Assembly (NCBI RefSeq): GCF_003201855.1
Contig: NZ_QJKI01000023.1
Span: 1-63,489 of the forward strand
DNA length: 63,489 nucleotides
Direction: 5' to 3'
From: Rivihabitans pingtungensis
GTDB taxonomy: Bacteria > Pseudomonadota > Gammaproteobacteria > Burkholderiales > Aquaspirillaceae
This document shows, one piece after another, positions 26,093 through 38,327 of the stretch (within the stretch, counting starts at the first letter, position 1; each line of letters starts with the position of its first letter). The translations under genes and the position numbers were made by a program. Below the pieces are notes generated by a model, which ran no database searches, was not told where the DNA came from, and saw nothing but the letters and a program-made list of their open reading frames with translations.

Positions 26093-27247
26093 ATGCGAAA
26101 CTGGCTGCTCCCTGAAAACATCGCCGACATCCTGCCCGCCACCGCGCGCCAGGTTGAATCGGCCAAGGCGGCGATGCTCGAACGCTTCCGCACTTACGGA
26201 TACGAGCTGGTCTGTCCTCCCCTGATCGAATACATCGATTCGCTGGTTTACGACGGCGACACCGCGCTGGTGATGAAGACCTTCAAGCTCGACGACCAGA
26301 TGAGCGGCCGTCAGCTGGGCTTGCGCGCCGACATCACCCCGCAGGTGGCGCGCATCGACGCGCATTTGCTGTCCAGCCGCCAAGGCGTCACCCGGCTGTG
26401 CTACGCCGGCAGCGTGCTGCACACCGTGCCGGAAAGCGCCATGCGCTCGCGCGAGCCGCTGCAAATCGGCGCCGAGCTGTATGGCTCGTCCGACGTCGGC
26501 GCTGACCTGGAAATCGTTGACCTGATGCTCGCCTCGCTGGAAGGCGTGGGCGTGGGCGGCTTGACGCTGGACATCGGCCATGTCGGCATCTTCCGCGCGC
26601 TGGCCGCAGCGGCGGCGCTGCCGGCGCCGCTGACCGCCGAGCTGTTTGGCGTGTTGCAGGCCAAGGACATCCCCAGCGCCGAAACCCTGCTGGCCGGCGC
26701 CGCCGAGCCCTTCCGCAGCGCCTTGCTGGCCTTGCCGGGGCTATATGGCCCGGATGCGCTCAGCCGCGCCAGCCAATGCCTGCCGGCGCTGCCGGAAATC
26801 CGTCGGGCGCTGGCCGATATGCAGGCGGTGGCGGACAGCGTGGCCGGCCGCGCCACGGTGAACTTTGATTTGTCTGACCTGCGCGGCACGGCGTATCACA
26901 CCGGCCTGATGTTCGCCGCCTACGCGCCGGGCTGGTCGGATGCGCTGGCGCGCGGCGGCCGCTACGACAATGTCGGCGACAAATTTGGCCGCGCCCGCCC
27001 GGCCACCGGCTTTAGCCTGGATTTGCGCGATCTGGTGCGTGTGCTGCCGCAGCGCAGCCCGGCCATGGGCATTCGCGTGGCCGGCGCTGACGCGGGCCGC
27101 GCGCGCGAGGCCATCGCCGCCTTGCGCACCGCTGGCGAAGTGCTGGTGATTGATTATCTCGGTGAATCAGCGACGGCGCTTAATTGCGACCGCGCGCTGG
27201 TCTGGCGGGCGGACGGCTGGCAAGTCGAACCGTTCGCTTCCCATTGA
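26093..27247 (+). CDS. hisZ: ATP phosphoribosyltransferase regulatory subunit HisZ
   Basis: A 384-residue HisRS-like paralogue lacking the anticodon-binding domain, needed for activity of short-form HisG, the first enzyme of histidine synthesis. It opens RNWLLPENIADILPATARQVESAK as in other HisZ. The class II core remains (YAGSVLHTVPESAMRSREPLQIGAELYG), but the aminoacylation loops are altered. hisG is not in the window. It is followed 26 bases later by purA, a pairing usual in betaproteobacteria. Confidence 0.95.
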   Translation: MRNWLLPENIADILPATARQVESAKAAMLERFRTYGYELVCPPLIEYIDSLVYDGDTALVMKTFKLDDQMSGRQLGLRADITPQVARIDAHLLSSRQGVTRLCYAGSVLHTVPESAMRSREPLQIGAELYGSSDVGADLEIVDLMLASLEGVGVGGLTLDIGHVGIFRALAAAAALPAPLTAELFGVLQAKDIPSAETLLAGAAEPFRSALLALPGLYGPDALSRASQCLPALPEIRRALADMQAVADSVAGRATVNFDLSDLRGTAYHTGLMFAAYAPGWSDALARGGRYDNVGDKFGRARPATGFSLDLRDLVRVLPQRSPAMGIRVAGADAGRAREAIAALRTAGEVLVIDYLGESATALNCDRALVWRADGWQVEPFASH

Positions 27248-27261
27248 ACTGCATTGTGTAA

Positions 27262-28568
<1,307 letters not shown>

Positions 28569-28569
<1 letters not shown>

Positions 28570-28680
28570 AGCTGTTTAACAAAACCCTCCTGGCGGTGTT
28601 GTGTGGCCTTGCCGTGCTATTGCACTGTCTGCGGCCACACGCCTAGCCAGGATCGCTGCGCTGGGTTTTGTCGGCAGTGT
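28569..28680 (+). repeat. Dispersed palindromic repeat after purA, degenerate ends
   Basis: The core (CCTCCTGGCGGTGTTGTGTGGCCTTGCCGTGC...GGCCACACGCCTAGCCAGG) fits the family well; the termini have drifted (GCTGTTTAACAAAACC / GGGTTTTGTCGGCAGT). It begins at the purA stop. Confidence 0.8.
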
Positions 28681-28703
28681 TGCTGCGACAGCGAATCGCT
28701 CAA

Positions 28704-28747
28704 CACACCGCCCCCGCCCGGCTTGCCCGGCGGGGGCGGTGTGTTTT
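28704..28747 (+). terminator. purA terminator
   Basis: CACACCGCCCCCG and its complement form a long GC stem with a CCGGCTTGCCCGG inner loop region, followed by TTTT. Confidence 0.85.
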
Positions 28748-28893
28748 GGGGGGGCCATAACACGTCAGGTTTGGTCAGCTGTAATCAGCTGTAATCGTTT
28801 TCGGTGTCGGTGTTGCTTACAGTCATGCTCAACATGATCTGCGCCCGCCGTGCTTCACGGCGCCCGCGTGGCACTGAGTGAGGAGAACACGCC

Positions 28894-29397
28894 ATGTCCG
28901 TCAAACCTGCCGTCAAACACGAACTTCACGCCTGTCAGCAGCAAGTGTCGCTCTTGCTGGATAGCCAGCGCGAACAGCGTTCCATTGGCATGGACAGCGA
29001 AACCTTGCAGCCTGATGCACTACTGGCGTTTTTTACCGAGCGCAATCTGCCGTTTGCTTACTATGTGCGCTCTTGCTCGGGTATCGCCATCGGCGAGGCC
29101 AGCGCCTACGAAAAAAACATCGCCACGCTGAATATGTATATGGCGCACCTGCGTGCCACCGAAAAAGCCCAGATCGACAACACCATCGCCACACTCAACG
29201 AATACAAATCACGCAACCAGGCCATTGGCCTGAGCGCCGACACCCTGCGCCCGGACCGTTTCATGAGCTTTTTTGCCGTGCGTGAGCTGCCGTTTGCCAT
29301 GTATGTGCCGCAAGGCGAGCGCGCGCTGGGCGATCCGTCGGCGTATGAGCGCAATATCCGCGTGCTGGAACATTCGCTGGCCACGCTGCAAGCCTGA
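28894..29397 (+). CDS. Unrecognised protein with an internal duplication
   Basis: A 167-residue soluble protein. Residues 31-86 and 111-165 are two copies of one unit, sharing the pattern IG-x4-TL-x-PD-x4-FF-x2-R-x-LPFA-x-YV ... G-x2-SAYE-x-NI-x2-L. The period is 80 residues and the link is predicted helical. There is no signal peptide, membrane segment or known catalytic motif. GAGGAGAA precedes the ATG. It stands alone between purA and zapE. I do not recognise the family; binding of a ligand or partner by the paired units is a guess. Confidence 0.8.
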   Translation: MSVKPAVKHELHACQQQVSLLLDSQREQRSIGMDSETLQPDALLAFFTERNLPFAYYVRSCSGIAIGEASAYEKNIATLNMYMAHLRATEKAQIDNTIATLNEYKSRNQAIGLSADTLRPDRFMSFFAVRELPFAMYVPQGERALGDPSAYERNIRVLEHSLATLQA

Positions 29398-29481
29398 GCG
29401 TAGCCGCCGCCGTTGCTTGGCGGTGTCGGGGGCATGGCGCTGTGGTACAGTTGCGCTTTTGCCGTTTTTACTGCCCCCGCC

Positions 29482-30642
29482 ATGTCCCAGCACGCTTTTT
29501 CCCCCGACAAGCACACCACGCTGTCCCCTCGGCAGTGGTACGAAGACGCCGCCCAAAAACCCGGATTCATCCGTGATGCCGCCCAATCCATGGCTATTGA
29601 CCATCTGGATGCGCTGTATCAAGAACTGCTGGTGTTCAAGAAAAAGCGCCATTCGTTTCTGGGTAAATCCTTGCGCAAGCCCAGCATTCCGCGCGGGCTG
29701 TATTTCTGGGGCGGGGTGGGGCGCGGCAAGAGCTTTTTGATGGATGCGTTCTACGCCTGTGTGCCGTATCGGCGCAAACGGCGGATTCACTTTCACCATT
29801 TCATGATGGAAGTGCATAACGAGCTGAAAACCCTGACCAATGCCACCGACCCGCTGATCACCGTGGCCGAGCGCATCGCGCAGAAAACCCGGTTGCTGTG
29901 CTTTGACGAGTTTCATGTGTCTGACATTGCTGACGCCATGATTCTGGGTCGCTTGATGAAAGAGCTGTTCGAGCGTGGAGTGATTTGTGTGCTGACCTCC
30001 AATTACCCGCCGGACGAGCTTTACCCCAATGGCTTGCAGCGCATCAACTTTTTGCCGGCCATTGAGCTGCTGAAAAACTGGCTGACCGTGCTGAATGTGG
30101 ATGGCGGCAATGACTACCGCCTGCGCGAGCTGACCCGCGAGCCCTTGTTCATTACCCCGCTGAAAGGCAGCCGCGACAAGCTGGATGTCTTGTACGAGCG
30201 CTTGTCGTCTGGCACCGGCAAAGAGCTCAAGCACGAAATTATTGTGTTCGACCGCAAAATCCGCGCCATCCGCCACTCGCCGGGGGCGATCTGGTTTGAT
30301 TTCATGGAGATCTGCGGCGGCCCGCGGGCGCAGACCGATTATCTGGAAATCGCCCGCGAATACCAGACGGTGTTTGTCTCCAATGTGCCCAAGCTGGCTC
30401 CGCATCAATCCAGCGAAGCGCGCCGTTTTACCTGGCTGGTGGACGTGTTTTATGACCACCGCGTCAAACTGGTGCTGTCTGCCGAAGTTGAGGCTGAGCA
30501 GATTTATACCGACGGCGTGCAGTCCAGTGAGTTCTTCCGCACCGCCAGCCGGCTGACCGAAATGCAATCCACCTCGTATCTGGGCTTGCCGCACTTGTCT
30601 GACGTGTTCGAGCACACCCCAGCCGTCAATCTGGCCGAGTGA
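29482..30642 (+). CDS. zapE: Cell-division ATPase ZapE (AFG1 family)
   Basis: A 386-residue AAA-type ATPase of the AFG1/LACE1 family. Walker A is GGVGRGKS (about 76-83) and Walker B LLCFDEFHVSD; an arginine-containing TSNYPPDELYPNGLQR segment follows. In Escherichia coli it destabilises FtsZ rings at late division or under stress. The ATG at 29482 (MSQHAFSPDKH) was preferred to upstream in-frame starts inside a region without a ribosome site. Confidence 0.92.
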   Translation: MSQHAFSPDKHTTLSPRQWYEDAAQKPGFIRDAAQSMAIDHLDALYQELLVFKKKRHSFLGKSLRKPSIPRGLYFWGGVGRGKSFLMDAFYACVPYRRKRRIHFHHFMMEVHNELKTLTNATDPLITVAERIAQKTRLLCFDEFHVSDIADAMILGRLMKELFERGVICVLTSNYPPDELYPNGLQRINFLPAIELLKNWLTVLNVDGGNDYRLRELTREPLFITPLKGSRDKLDVLYERLSSGTGKELKHEIIVFDRKIRAIRHSPGAIWFDFMEICGGPRAQTDYLEIAREYQTVFVSNVPKLAPHQSSEARRFTWLVDVFYDHRVKLVLSAEVEAEQIYTDGVQSSEFFRTASRLTEMQSTSYLGLPHLSDVFEHTPAVNLAE

Positions 30643-30645
30643 GCC

Positions 30646-30673
30646 CACGGCCGCCGCTGGCGCGGCGGCCGTG
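30646..30673. terminator. GC hairpin between convergent zapE and rpe
   Basis: CACGGCCGCCGC-TGGC-GCGGCGGCCGTG, a 12-bp perfect stem in the 36 bases between the two stops. There is no T-tract, so its strength as a terminator is uncertain. Confidence 0.55.
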
Positions 30674-30678
30674 CCGGA

Positions 30679-31359
30679 TCAGGCTACTTTGGCCAGTTCT
30701 GCCCGCATTGCGGCGATGGTCGCGGCGTAGTCGTCGGCGCCATAGATGGCCGAGCCCGCCACAAAGGTGTCGGCGCCAGCGGCGGCGATTTCGGCGATAT
30801 TGTCCACCTTCACCCCACCGTCCACCTCCAGCCAGATGTCGCGGCCGGTGGCCTCGCGGTAGGCGTCGATGCGGCGGCGCGCTTCGCGCAGCTTGTTCAG
30901 CGCTTGCGGAATAAAGCTCTGGCCGCCAAAGCCGGGGTTGACCGACATGATCAGAATCATGTCCAGCTTGTCCATCACATGGTCCAGATGGTGCAGCGGG
31001 GTGGCCGGGTTGAACACCAGGCCAGCCTTGCAGCCACAGTCGCGGATCAGCGCCAGCGTGCGATCGACATGCTCGGAGCCTTCCGGGTGAAAGGTGATCA
31101 AGTTGGCGCCAGCCTTGGCGAACATCGGCACCAGGCTGTCCACCGGCTTGACCATCAAATGCACGTCAATCGGCGCCTGGGTCAGCGGGCGGATGGCTTC
31201 GCACACCAGCGGACCAATGGTGAGATTGGGCACGTAGTGGTTGTCCATCACGTCAAAGTGGATGATGTCGGCGCCAGCGGCGATCACATCGGTGACTTCC
31301 TGGCCCAGACAGGCGAAATTGGCGGAAAGAATGCTGGGAGCAATACGGAAAGTGCGCAT
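30679..31359 (-). CDS. rpe: Ribulose-phosphate 3-epimerase
   Basis: A 226-residue TIM-barrel enzyme interconverting ribulose 5-phosphate and xylulose 5-phosphate in the pentose phosphate/Calvin pathway. Motifs: [30 protein letters not shown] (metal His and Asp), [16 protein letters not shown] and EVDGGV. Start at ATG 31359 fits the family; an in-frame extension upstream is not conserved in character. Confidence 0.97.
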   Translation of the reverse strand: MRTFRIAPSILSANFACLGQEVTDVIAAGADIIHFDVMDNHYVPNLTIGPLVCEAIRPLTQAPIDVHLMVKPVDSLVPMFAKAGANLITFHPEGSEHVDRTLALIRDCGCKAGLVFNPATPLHHLDHVMDKLDMILIMSVNPGFGGQSFIPQALNKLREARRRIDAYREATGRDIWLEVDGGVKVDNIAEIAAAGADTFVAGSAIYGADDYAATIAAMRAELAKVA

Positions 31360-31690
31360 GGTGGGTCTTGTAAACGGGGAAAGTGCCCGGATTTTACCCG
31401 ATAGTCTCCGCTTGCCAGCTTGGTCAGCGGAAAAAACCATGTTGGCATGAATTTTTGTTCAGTTACTGACGATAGACTATAAAGAAATCATCCTGACTCT
31501 GGCTGACGCTGGCCGCGCGCCAGTGGGCGTTGTTAAGCAAACCTTCCCGGCTTGCCGGGTATGGCCACACGCCCAGCCAAGCGCGCTGTGCAGGGTTTGG
31601 TGAGAGTCAGGTGAGCGTTGGGGTTGTCCCGCGCCATTTGAACCGGATATCCCGGCGCGCCGGGTTTGCAAGTGAAAGGCTGTTTTTGTC
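31360..31690. other. Intergenic region with a diverged repeat
   Basis: 331 bases between divergent rpe and apaG. It contains the diverged repeat at 31510-31612 and a promoter-like AT-rich part (31440-31490). No gene seen. Confidence 0.5.
31510..31612 (+). repeat. Dispersed palindromic repeat, strongly diverged copy
   Basis: Only the core is clear: GGCGTTGTTAAGCAAACC...GGCCACACGCCCAGCCA...GCGCTGTGCAGGGTTTGGTGAG. The terminal inverted repeats are eroded, so this is probably an old copy. Confidence 0.5.
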
Positions 31691-32062
31691 ATGACCTCCC
31701 CCATTCGTGTGGAACCGCAGGCGTACTACATCGCCGACCAATCTAACCCTGCCAACCACTGCTATGTGTTTGCCTACCGCATCCAGATTCACAACGACGG
31801 CGATGTCGGCGTGCAGCTGATCTCGCGCAGTTGGTACATCACCGACGCCAACAACCATGTGCGCGAAGTGCACGGCGAAGGGGTGGTGGGCGAGCAGCCG
31901 CGTCTGCAACCGGGCGAAACCTACGAATACGTCAGCGGCGCGGTGCTGGCCACCGCCCAGGGCACCATGCGCGGCAGTTATAATTTCACCGCCGACGATG
32001 GCCGCGAATTTGAAGCGCCAGTGCCGGAGTTCTTCCTGAACGGCGCGCAAGCGCTGCACTGA
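31691..32062 (+). CDS. apaG: ApaG domain protein
   Basis: A 123-residue ApaG/DUF525 protein with an immunoglobulin-like beta fold. Signature sequences are present: FAYRIQIHNDGDVGVQLISRSWYITDANN, GEGVVGEQPRLQPGETYEYVSGA and MRGSYNF. Linked by genetics to magnesium/cobalt homeostasis in enterics; biochemical role unsettled. It stands alone here, with a GGGCGTCGCC/GGCGACGCCC hairpin after it at 32089-32112. Confidence 0.95.
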   Translation: MTSPIRVEPQAYYIADQSNPANHCYVFAYRIQIHNDGDVGVQLISRSWYITDANNHVREVHGEGVVGEQPRLQPGETYEYVSGAVLATAQGTMRGSYNFTADDGREFEAPVPEFFLNGAQALH

Positions 32063-32088
32063 TCGACATTCCCGACGGCGGCGGCTGC

Positions 32089-32112
32089 GGGCGTCGCCAT
32101 TGGGCGACGCCC
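32089..32112 (+). terminator. Hairpin after apaG
   Basis: GGGCGTCGCC-ATTG-GGCGACGCCC, a 10-bp perfect stem with no T-tract; a weak terminator or RNA stabiliser. Confidence 0.4.
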
Positions 32113-32161
32113 CCGCGCCGGCCTTGGCCGGCTTTCCTGACCGCGCCCCGACGGGACTGCC

Positions 32162-33946
32162 ATGCGATTCACCCATTCCGGGCCTGCGCCCACCGAGCGT
32201 AACGACGCCAAAACCCTGAAAACCCTGCTGCCCTACTTGCTGGAATTCAAGGGCCGGGTGGCGTTGGCGCTGTCTTTGCTGATGCTGGCCAAGCTGGCCA
32301 ATGTCAGCGTGCCGTGGTTTCTCAAGGATATTGTCGATCAGCTGTCGGCCACCCAGGCCGCGCTGGCCATGCCGCTGGGCCTGGTGGCGGCGTATGGCCT
32401 GGCGCGGTTGGCCACCAGCGTGTTTGGCGAGCTGCGCGACGCGGTGTTCGCCAAGGTCACCCAGCGCGCCATCCGCCGCATTGCCTTGCAAGTGTTCGAG
32501 CACCTGCACCGGCTGAGCTTGCGCTTTCATCTGGAGCGCCAGACCGGCGGCATGAGCCGCGATATCGAGCGTGGCACCAAGGGCATTGGCTTTTTGCTCA
32601 ATTTCACCCTGTTCAATATCCTGCCCACCCTGGTGGAAATTGGCCTGGTGGCGGGCATTCTGCTGGTGAATTATCACTGGTCGTTCGCCGTGGTGACTTT
32701 TTTGACCATTGCGTCTTATATCGGCTTCACCCTCGGGGTGACCGAATGGCGCATGGTGTTTCGCCGCAGCATGAACGAGCTGGATTCGCAGGCCAATAGC
32801 AAGGCGATTGACGCGCTGCTCAATTACGAGACGGTCAAGTATTTTGGCAATGAGCGCTACGAAGTGGCCCGCTACGACGGCAATCTGGCCTCGTGGGAGC
32901 GCTCTGCGGTGCGCAACCAGACCTCGCTGAATTTTCTGAACGCCGGCCAGGGGGTGATCATCGCCGTGGGCGTCACCGTGCTGGTCGGCCTGGCCGCCCG
33001 TGGCGTGGTGGATGGCAGCATGAGCGTGGGCGATATGGTGCTGGTCAACGCCTATTTGATTCAGCTGTACGCGCCGTTGAATTTTCTGGGCTTTGTCTAC
33101 CGCGAGATCAAACACTCGCTGGCCGATATGGAGCGCATGTTCACCCTGCTGGAGCAAGGCGAAGAAGTGGCCGACCGCCCCGGCGCGCAAACCCTGGCCA
33201 CCCGCCAGGCGGCCATCCGCTTTGAGCAGGTGCAGTTTGGCTACGACGGCAAGCGGCAGATTCTGCACGACGTCAGCTTTGACATCCCGGCCGGCAAGAC
33301 GGTGGCGGTGGTGGGGGCCAGCGGCGCTGGCAAATCCACCCTGTCACGGCTGTTGTTCCGTTTTTATGATGTGGGCGCCGGGCGCATCACCCTCAATGGC
33401 GTGGACATCCGCGAGCTGACCCAGGCCAGCCTGCGCACGCATATCGGCATCGTGCCGCAGGATACCGTGCTGTTCAACGACAGCATCTACTACAATATTG
33501 CATATGGACGCCCCGACGCCAGCCGCGAACAGGTGATCGAAGCGGCGCGCGCCGCGCATATTCACGATTTTGTCAGCCAGTTGCCCGACGGCTACGACAC
33601 CGTGGTGGGCGAACGTGGGCTGAAGCTCTCTGGCGGCGAAAAGCAGCGGGTGGCGATTGCCCGCACCCTGCTGAAAAACCCGCCGATCCTGATCTTTGAC
33701 GAGGCCACCAGCGCGCTGGATTCGCACACCGAAAAAGCCATCCAGGCCGAGCTGGCGGAGATTGCCGCCCAACGCACCACCCTGATCATTGCCCACCGGC
33801 TGTCCACCGTGGTGGACGCGCATCAGATTGTGGTGATGGAAGGCGGGCGCATTATTGAACAAGGCAGCTTCCGCGACCTGCTCGACCGTCAGGGCCGTTT
33901 TGCCCAGATGTGGCAGCTGCAATTGCAAGACGCCGACCATGCCTGA
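32162..33946 (+). CDS. ABC exporter, Atm1/HMT1-type
   Basis: A 594-residue half-transporter: six membrane segments (about 30-310) then an ATPase domain with Walker A GASGAGKST (near 383), Q-loop VPQDTVLF, signature LSGGEKQR, Walker B ILIFDEATSALD and H-loop IAHRLST. The transmembrane part contains LLNYETVKYFGNE, characteristic of the mitochondrial Atm1/bacterial Atm1-like class that exports glutathione derivatives, which supports a role in metal or sulfur homeostasis. It homodimerises in the inner membrane. It overlaps pepD by 8 bases. Confidence 0.9.
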   Translation: MRFTHSGPAPTERNDAKTLKTLLPYLLEFKGRVALALSLLMLAKLANVSVPWFLKDIVDQLSATQAALAMPLGLVAAYGLARLATSVFGELRDAVFAKVTQRAIRRIALQVFEHLHRLSLRFHLERQTGGMSRDIERGTKGIGFLLNFTLFNILPTLVEIGLVAGILLVNYHWSFAVVTFLTIASYIGFTLGVTEWRMVFRRSMNELDSQANSKAIDALLNYETVKYFGNERYEVARYDGNLASWERSAVRNQTSLNFLNAGQGVIIAVGVTVLVGLAARGVVDGSMSVGDMVLVNAYLIQLYAPLNFLGFVYREIKHSLADMERMFTLLEQGEEVADRPGAQTLATRQAAIRFEQVQFGYDGKRQILHDVSFDIPAGKTVAVVGASGAGKSTLSRLLFRFYDVGAGRITLNGVDIRELTQASLRTHIGIVPQDTVLFNDSIYYNIAYGRPDASREQVIEAARAAHIHDFVSQLPDGYDTVVGERGLKLSGGEKQRVAIARTLLKNPPILIFDEATSALDSHTEKAIQAELAEIAAQRTTLIIAHRLSTVVDAHQIVVMEGGRIIEQGSFRDLLDRQGRFAQMWQLQLQDADHA

Positions 33947-35420
33947 ACCGACTTTGCCTTCCTTGCCCCTTGATTTGCCGCCCGCCGCGCTGTGGCGGCA
34001 CTTTGCCACGCTGTGCCGGCTGCCGCGCCCCTCGCGCCACGAAGGCCAGGTGATGGACCACCTGTGCCGCTGGGCCAGCACGCGCAGCCTGAACTGGACG
34101 CAAGACGCCGCCGGCAATCTTTTGATCCGCAAACCCGCCAGCCCCGGCATGGCCGAACGGGAAACCGTGGTGCTGCAAGGCCATGTGGACATGGTGTGCC
34201 AGCAGGACGGCGACGCCCATGATTTTTTCAGCGACCCGATTCAGCCCTGGCTGGCCGACGATGGCTGGGTGCGCGCGCGCGGCACCAGCCTGGGCGCTGA
34301 CAACGGCATTGGCGTGGCCGCCATGCTGGCGGTGCTGGAAAGCGATGACATCGCCCATCCGCCGCTGGAGGCGCTGTTCACCGTCAACGAAGAAGCCGGC
34401 ATGGACGGCGCCCACGACCTGGCGGAAGACCTGCTCACCGGCCGCTTCTTGCTGAATCTGGACACCGAAGACTGGGGCGAGTTTTACATTGGCTGCGCCG
34501 GCGGCGAAGACGTGATTTTGCGCCGCCAGTGCGAGCGTGAGCCGCTGCCGCCCGAGCACAAGGCCTGGCGGCTGACCGTGCGCGGCCTGTGCGGTGGGCA
34601 TTCCGGGGTGGACATCCACCGCTACCGCGCCAACGCCACCCGCCTGCTGGCGCGGCTGTTGTCCGAGCTGGCCGGGCGCTTTGGCCTGCGCGTTGGCCAA
34701 CTGGCAGGCGGCGCGCTGCGCAATGTGATTCCGCGCGAAGCCAGCGCCACGCTGGCCGTGCCGGAAAGCAAGCTGGAAGCGCTGCAACACACCTTGCTGG
34801 ACTGGCAAAAGCGGGTGGCCGCCACCCTGCCGGAATGGGACCACGGCCTGACCGTCACCCTTGGCCCGGCGCAGCTGAACGCGGTGCTGTCGCTGCACGA
34901 CCAGGCGGTGCTGATCGATCTGCTCAACGCCCTGCCCGACGGCATGGCCGGCCTGAGCCCCGCCTTGCCCGATGTGGTGCACACCTCGTCCAATCTGGGC
35001 GTGGTCAGCCTGGACAATGGCCGCTTTCAGGCGGTGTCGATGGTGCGTTCACTGAGCGATGACGGGCTGGAAAGCCGGGTGACTTCTTTATTGGCCTGTG
35101 GCCGTCTGGCCGGCTGTTCGGGCGTGCGCGAGGGCTTTTACCCCGGCTGGACCCCGCGCCCGGAATCGCCGCTGCTGGCCTTGGCCAGCCAGGTGTATCA
35201 GCGCCAGCACGGGGCAAAGCCCAAGGTGAAAGTGATTCACGCCGGGCTGGAATGCGGGATTTTGCTGGGCAAATACCCAGACCTGGACATTATTTCGTTT
35301 GGCCCGGACATCCGCGGCGCGCACTCGCCGTCCGAGCGGGTAAATGTGGCGTCGGTGGCGCGCTTCTGGGATTTTCTGTGCGAGCTGCTGGCGCAGATTC
35401 CTGCGCGACGGCTGGACTGA
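33939..35420 (+). CDS. pepD: Aminoacyl-histidine dipeptidase (PepD, M20 family)
   Basis: A 493-residue zinc dipeptidase cleaving Xaa-His and other dipeptides (beta-Ala-His type). Metal and catalytic motifs: GHVDMVCQ, LGADNGIGVA, NEEAGMDGA, and the late HAGLECGIL and GPDIRGAHSPSE. ATG 33939 overlaps the end of the ABC exporter, implying one transcript; a link between glutathione-type export and peptide breakdown is possible but unproven. Confidence 0.94.
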   Translation: MPEPTLPSLPLDLPPAALWRHFATLCRLPRPSRHEGQVMDHLCRWASTRSLNWTQDAAGNLLIRKPASPGMAERETVVLQGHVDMVCQQDGDAHDFFSDPIQPWLADDGWVRARGTSLGADNGIGVAAMLAVLESDDIAHPPLEALFTVNEEAGMDGAHDLAEDLLTGRFLLNLDTEDWGEFYIGCAGGEDVILRRQCEREPLPPEHKAWRLTVRGLCGGHSGVDIHRYRANATRLLARLLSELAGRFGLRVGQLAGGALRNVIPREASATLAVPESKLEALQHTLLDWQKRVAATLPEWDHGLTVTLGPAQLNAVLSLHDQAVLIDLLNALPDGMAGLSPALPDVVHTSSNLGVVSLDNGRFQAVSMVRSLSDDGLESRVTSLLACGRLAGCSGVREGFYPGWTPRPESPLLALASQVYQRQHGAKPKVKVIHAGLECGILLGKYPDLDIISFGPDIRGAHSPSERVNVASVARFWDFLCELLAQIPARRLD

Positions 35421-35430
35421 GTCAGATAAC

Positions 35431-35480
35431 CGGACAAGAAAAAACCCGCTGATATTCACCAGCGGGTTTTTTCTTGTCCG
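35431..35480. terminator. Bidirectional terminator between pepD and pnp
   Basis: A perfect 20-bp stem with a 10-base loop; A-run on the left arm and T-run on the right give a usable T-tract in both directions. It serves the convergent pepD and pnp genes. Confidence 0.95.
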
Positions 35481-35512
35481 GCCCACCGCCGAGGGTGGAC
35501 CAGGTTTCAGGC

Positions 35513-37651
<2,139 letters not shown>

Positions 37652-37693
37652 GATGTGTGACTCTTGGTGAGGATTGCCGGACACCCGGCAAAA

Positions 37694-37756
37694 CAACGGG
37701 AACCCCTAGCTATTGGGGCCGCAAGCGACGCCAATGCCTAGAGGCTCCCCCCGTTG
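37694..37756 (-). promoter_or_regulatory. Long hairpin in the pnp leader
   Basis: On the minus strand CAACGGG pairs with CCCGTTG, then AGCCTCTAG with CTAGGGGTT (two or three G-U pairs), then ATTGG with CCAAT, forming an extended imperfect stem upstream of pnp. Position and form resemble the RNase III-processed pnp leader of Escherichia coli; function is inferred. Confidence 0.5.
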
Positions 37757-37813
37757 CGACAACAGACGCGGCAGGCGCCGCGCCATGCGAGACATATGCG
37801 CCCCGCAAAAGCC

Positions 37814-37841
37814 AAAAAGTCGCAGCAGGCGCTGCGACTTT
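37814..37841 (-). terminator. rpsO terminator
   Basis: AAAGTCGCAGC and complement around a 4-base loop, followed on the minus strand by five T. It lies 18 bases past the rpsO stop and would reduce read-through into pnp. Confidence 0.85.
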
Positions 37842-37858
37842 CTGGCAAAACCACGTAA

Positions 37859-38128
37859 TTACTTACGCAGACCCAGACGGGTGATCAGGGTGCGATACGC
37901 TTCAGCGTCTTTTTTCTTCAGGTAGTCCAGCAGCTTGCGGCGGCGGCTCACCATCTTCAGCAGACCACGACGGCTGTGGTGGTCTTTGGTGTTGGCCTTG
38001 AAGTGCGGGGTCAGATCGTTGATGCGTGCGGTCAGCAGGGCCACTTGCACTTCAGGGGAACCCGTGTCGCCAGCGGCGCGTTGGAAATCTTGAACGATAC
38101 CTGCTTTTTGTTCGGTAGAAACAGCCAT
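37859..38128 (-). CDS. rpsO: 30S ribosomal protein S15
   Basis: An 89-residue four-helix protein binding 16S rRNA at the central domain junction. The conserved core [53 protein letters not shown] is complete. Spacing CTGGAGTG to the ATG is good. Two tandem repeat elements separate it from truB. Confidence 0.98.
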   Translation of the reverse strand: MAVSTEQKAGIVQDFQRAAGDTGSPEVQVALLTARINDLTPHFKANTKDHHSRRGLLKMVSRRRKLLDYLKKKDAEAYRTLITRLGLRK

Positions 38129-38212
38129 GAAACACTCCAGATAAAATATTGGGCTTGCGCCCGGTCAAGACGCGGCGAGCCTAAACCCCTCCGCGCTCCC
38201 TGCCTTTGCTTG

Positions 38213-38326
38213 AGAGTCGCTCACAAAACCCGCCTGGCGTTGTTGTGTGACCTTGCCGTACTTGTTGTACTGTCTGCGGTCACACGCCTAGCCAGGCCCG
38301 CTGCGCTGAGTTTTTTGAGCGACTCT
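38213..38326 (+). repeat. Dispersed palindromic repeat, intact copy (tandem member 1)
   Basis: AGAGTCGCTCACAAAA ... TTTTTTGAGCGACTCT, 114 bp. Inner pairings: GCCTGGC/GCCAGGC, GTGTGACC/GGTCACAC and GTAC/GTAC at the apex. One base separates it from the next copy. This is the best reference copy for the family. Confidence 0.92.
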
Positions 38327-38327
38327 G

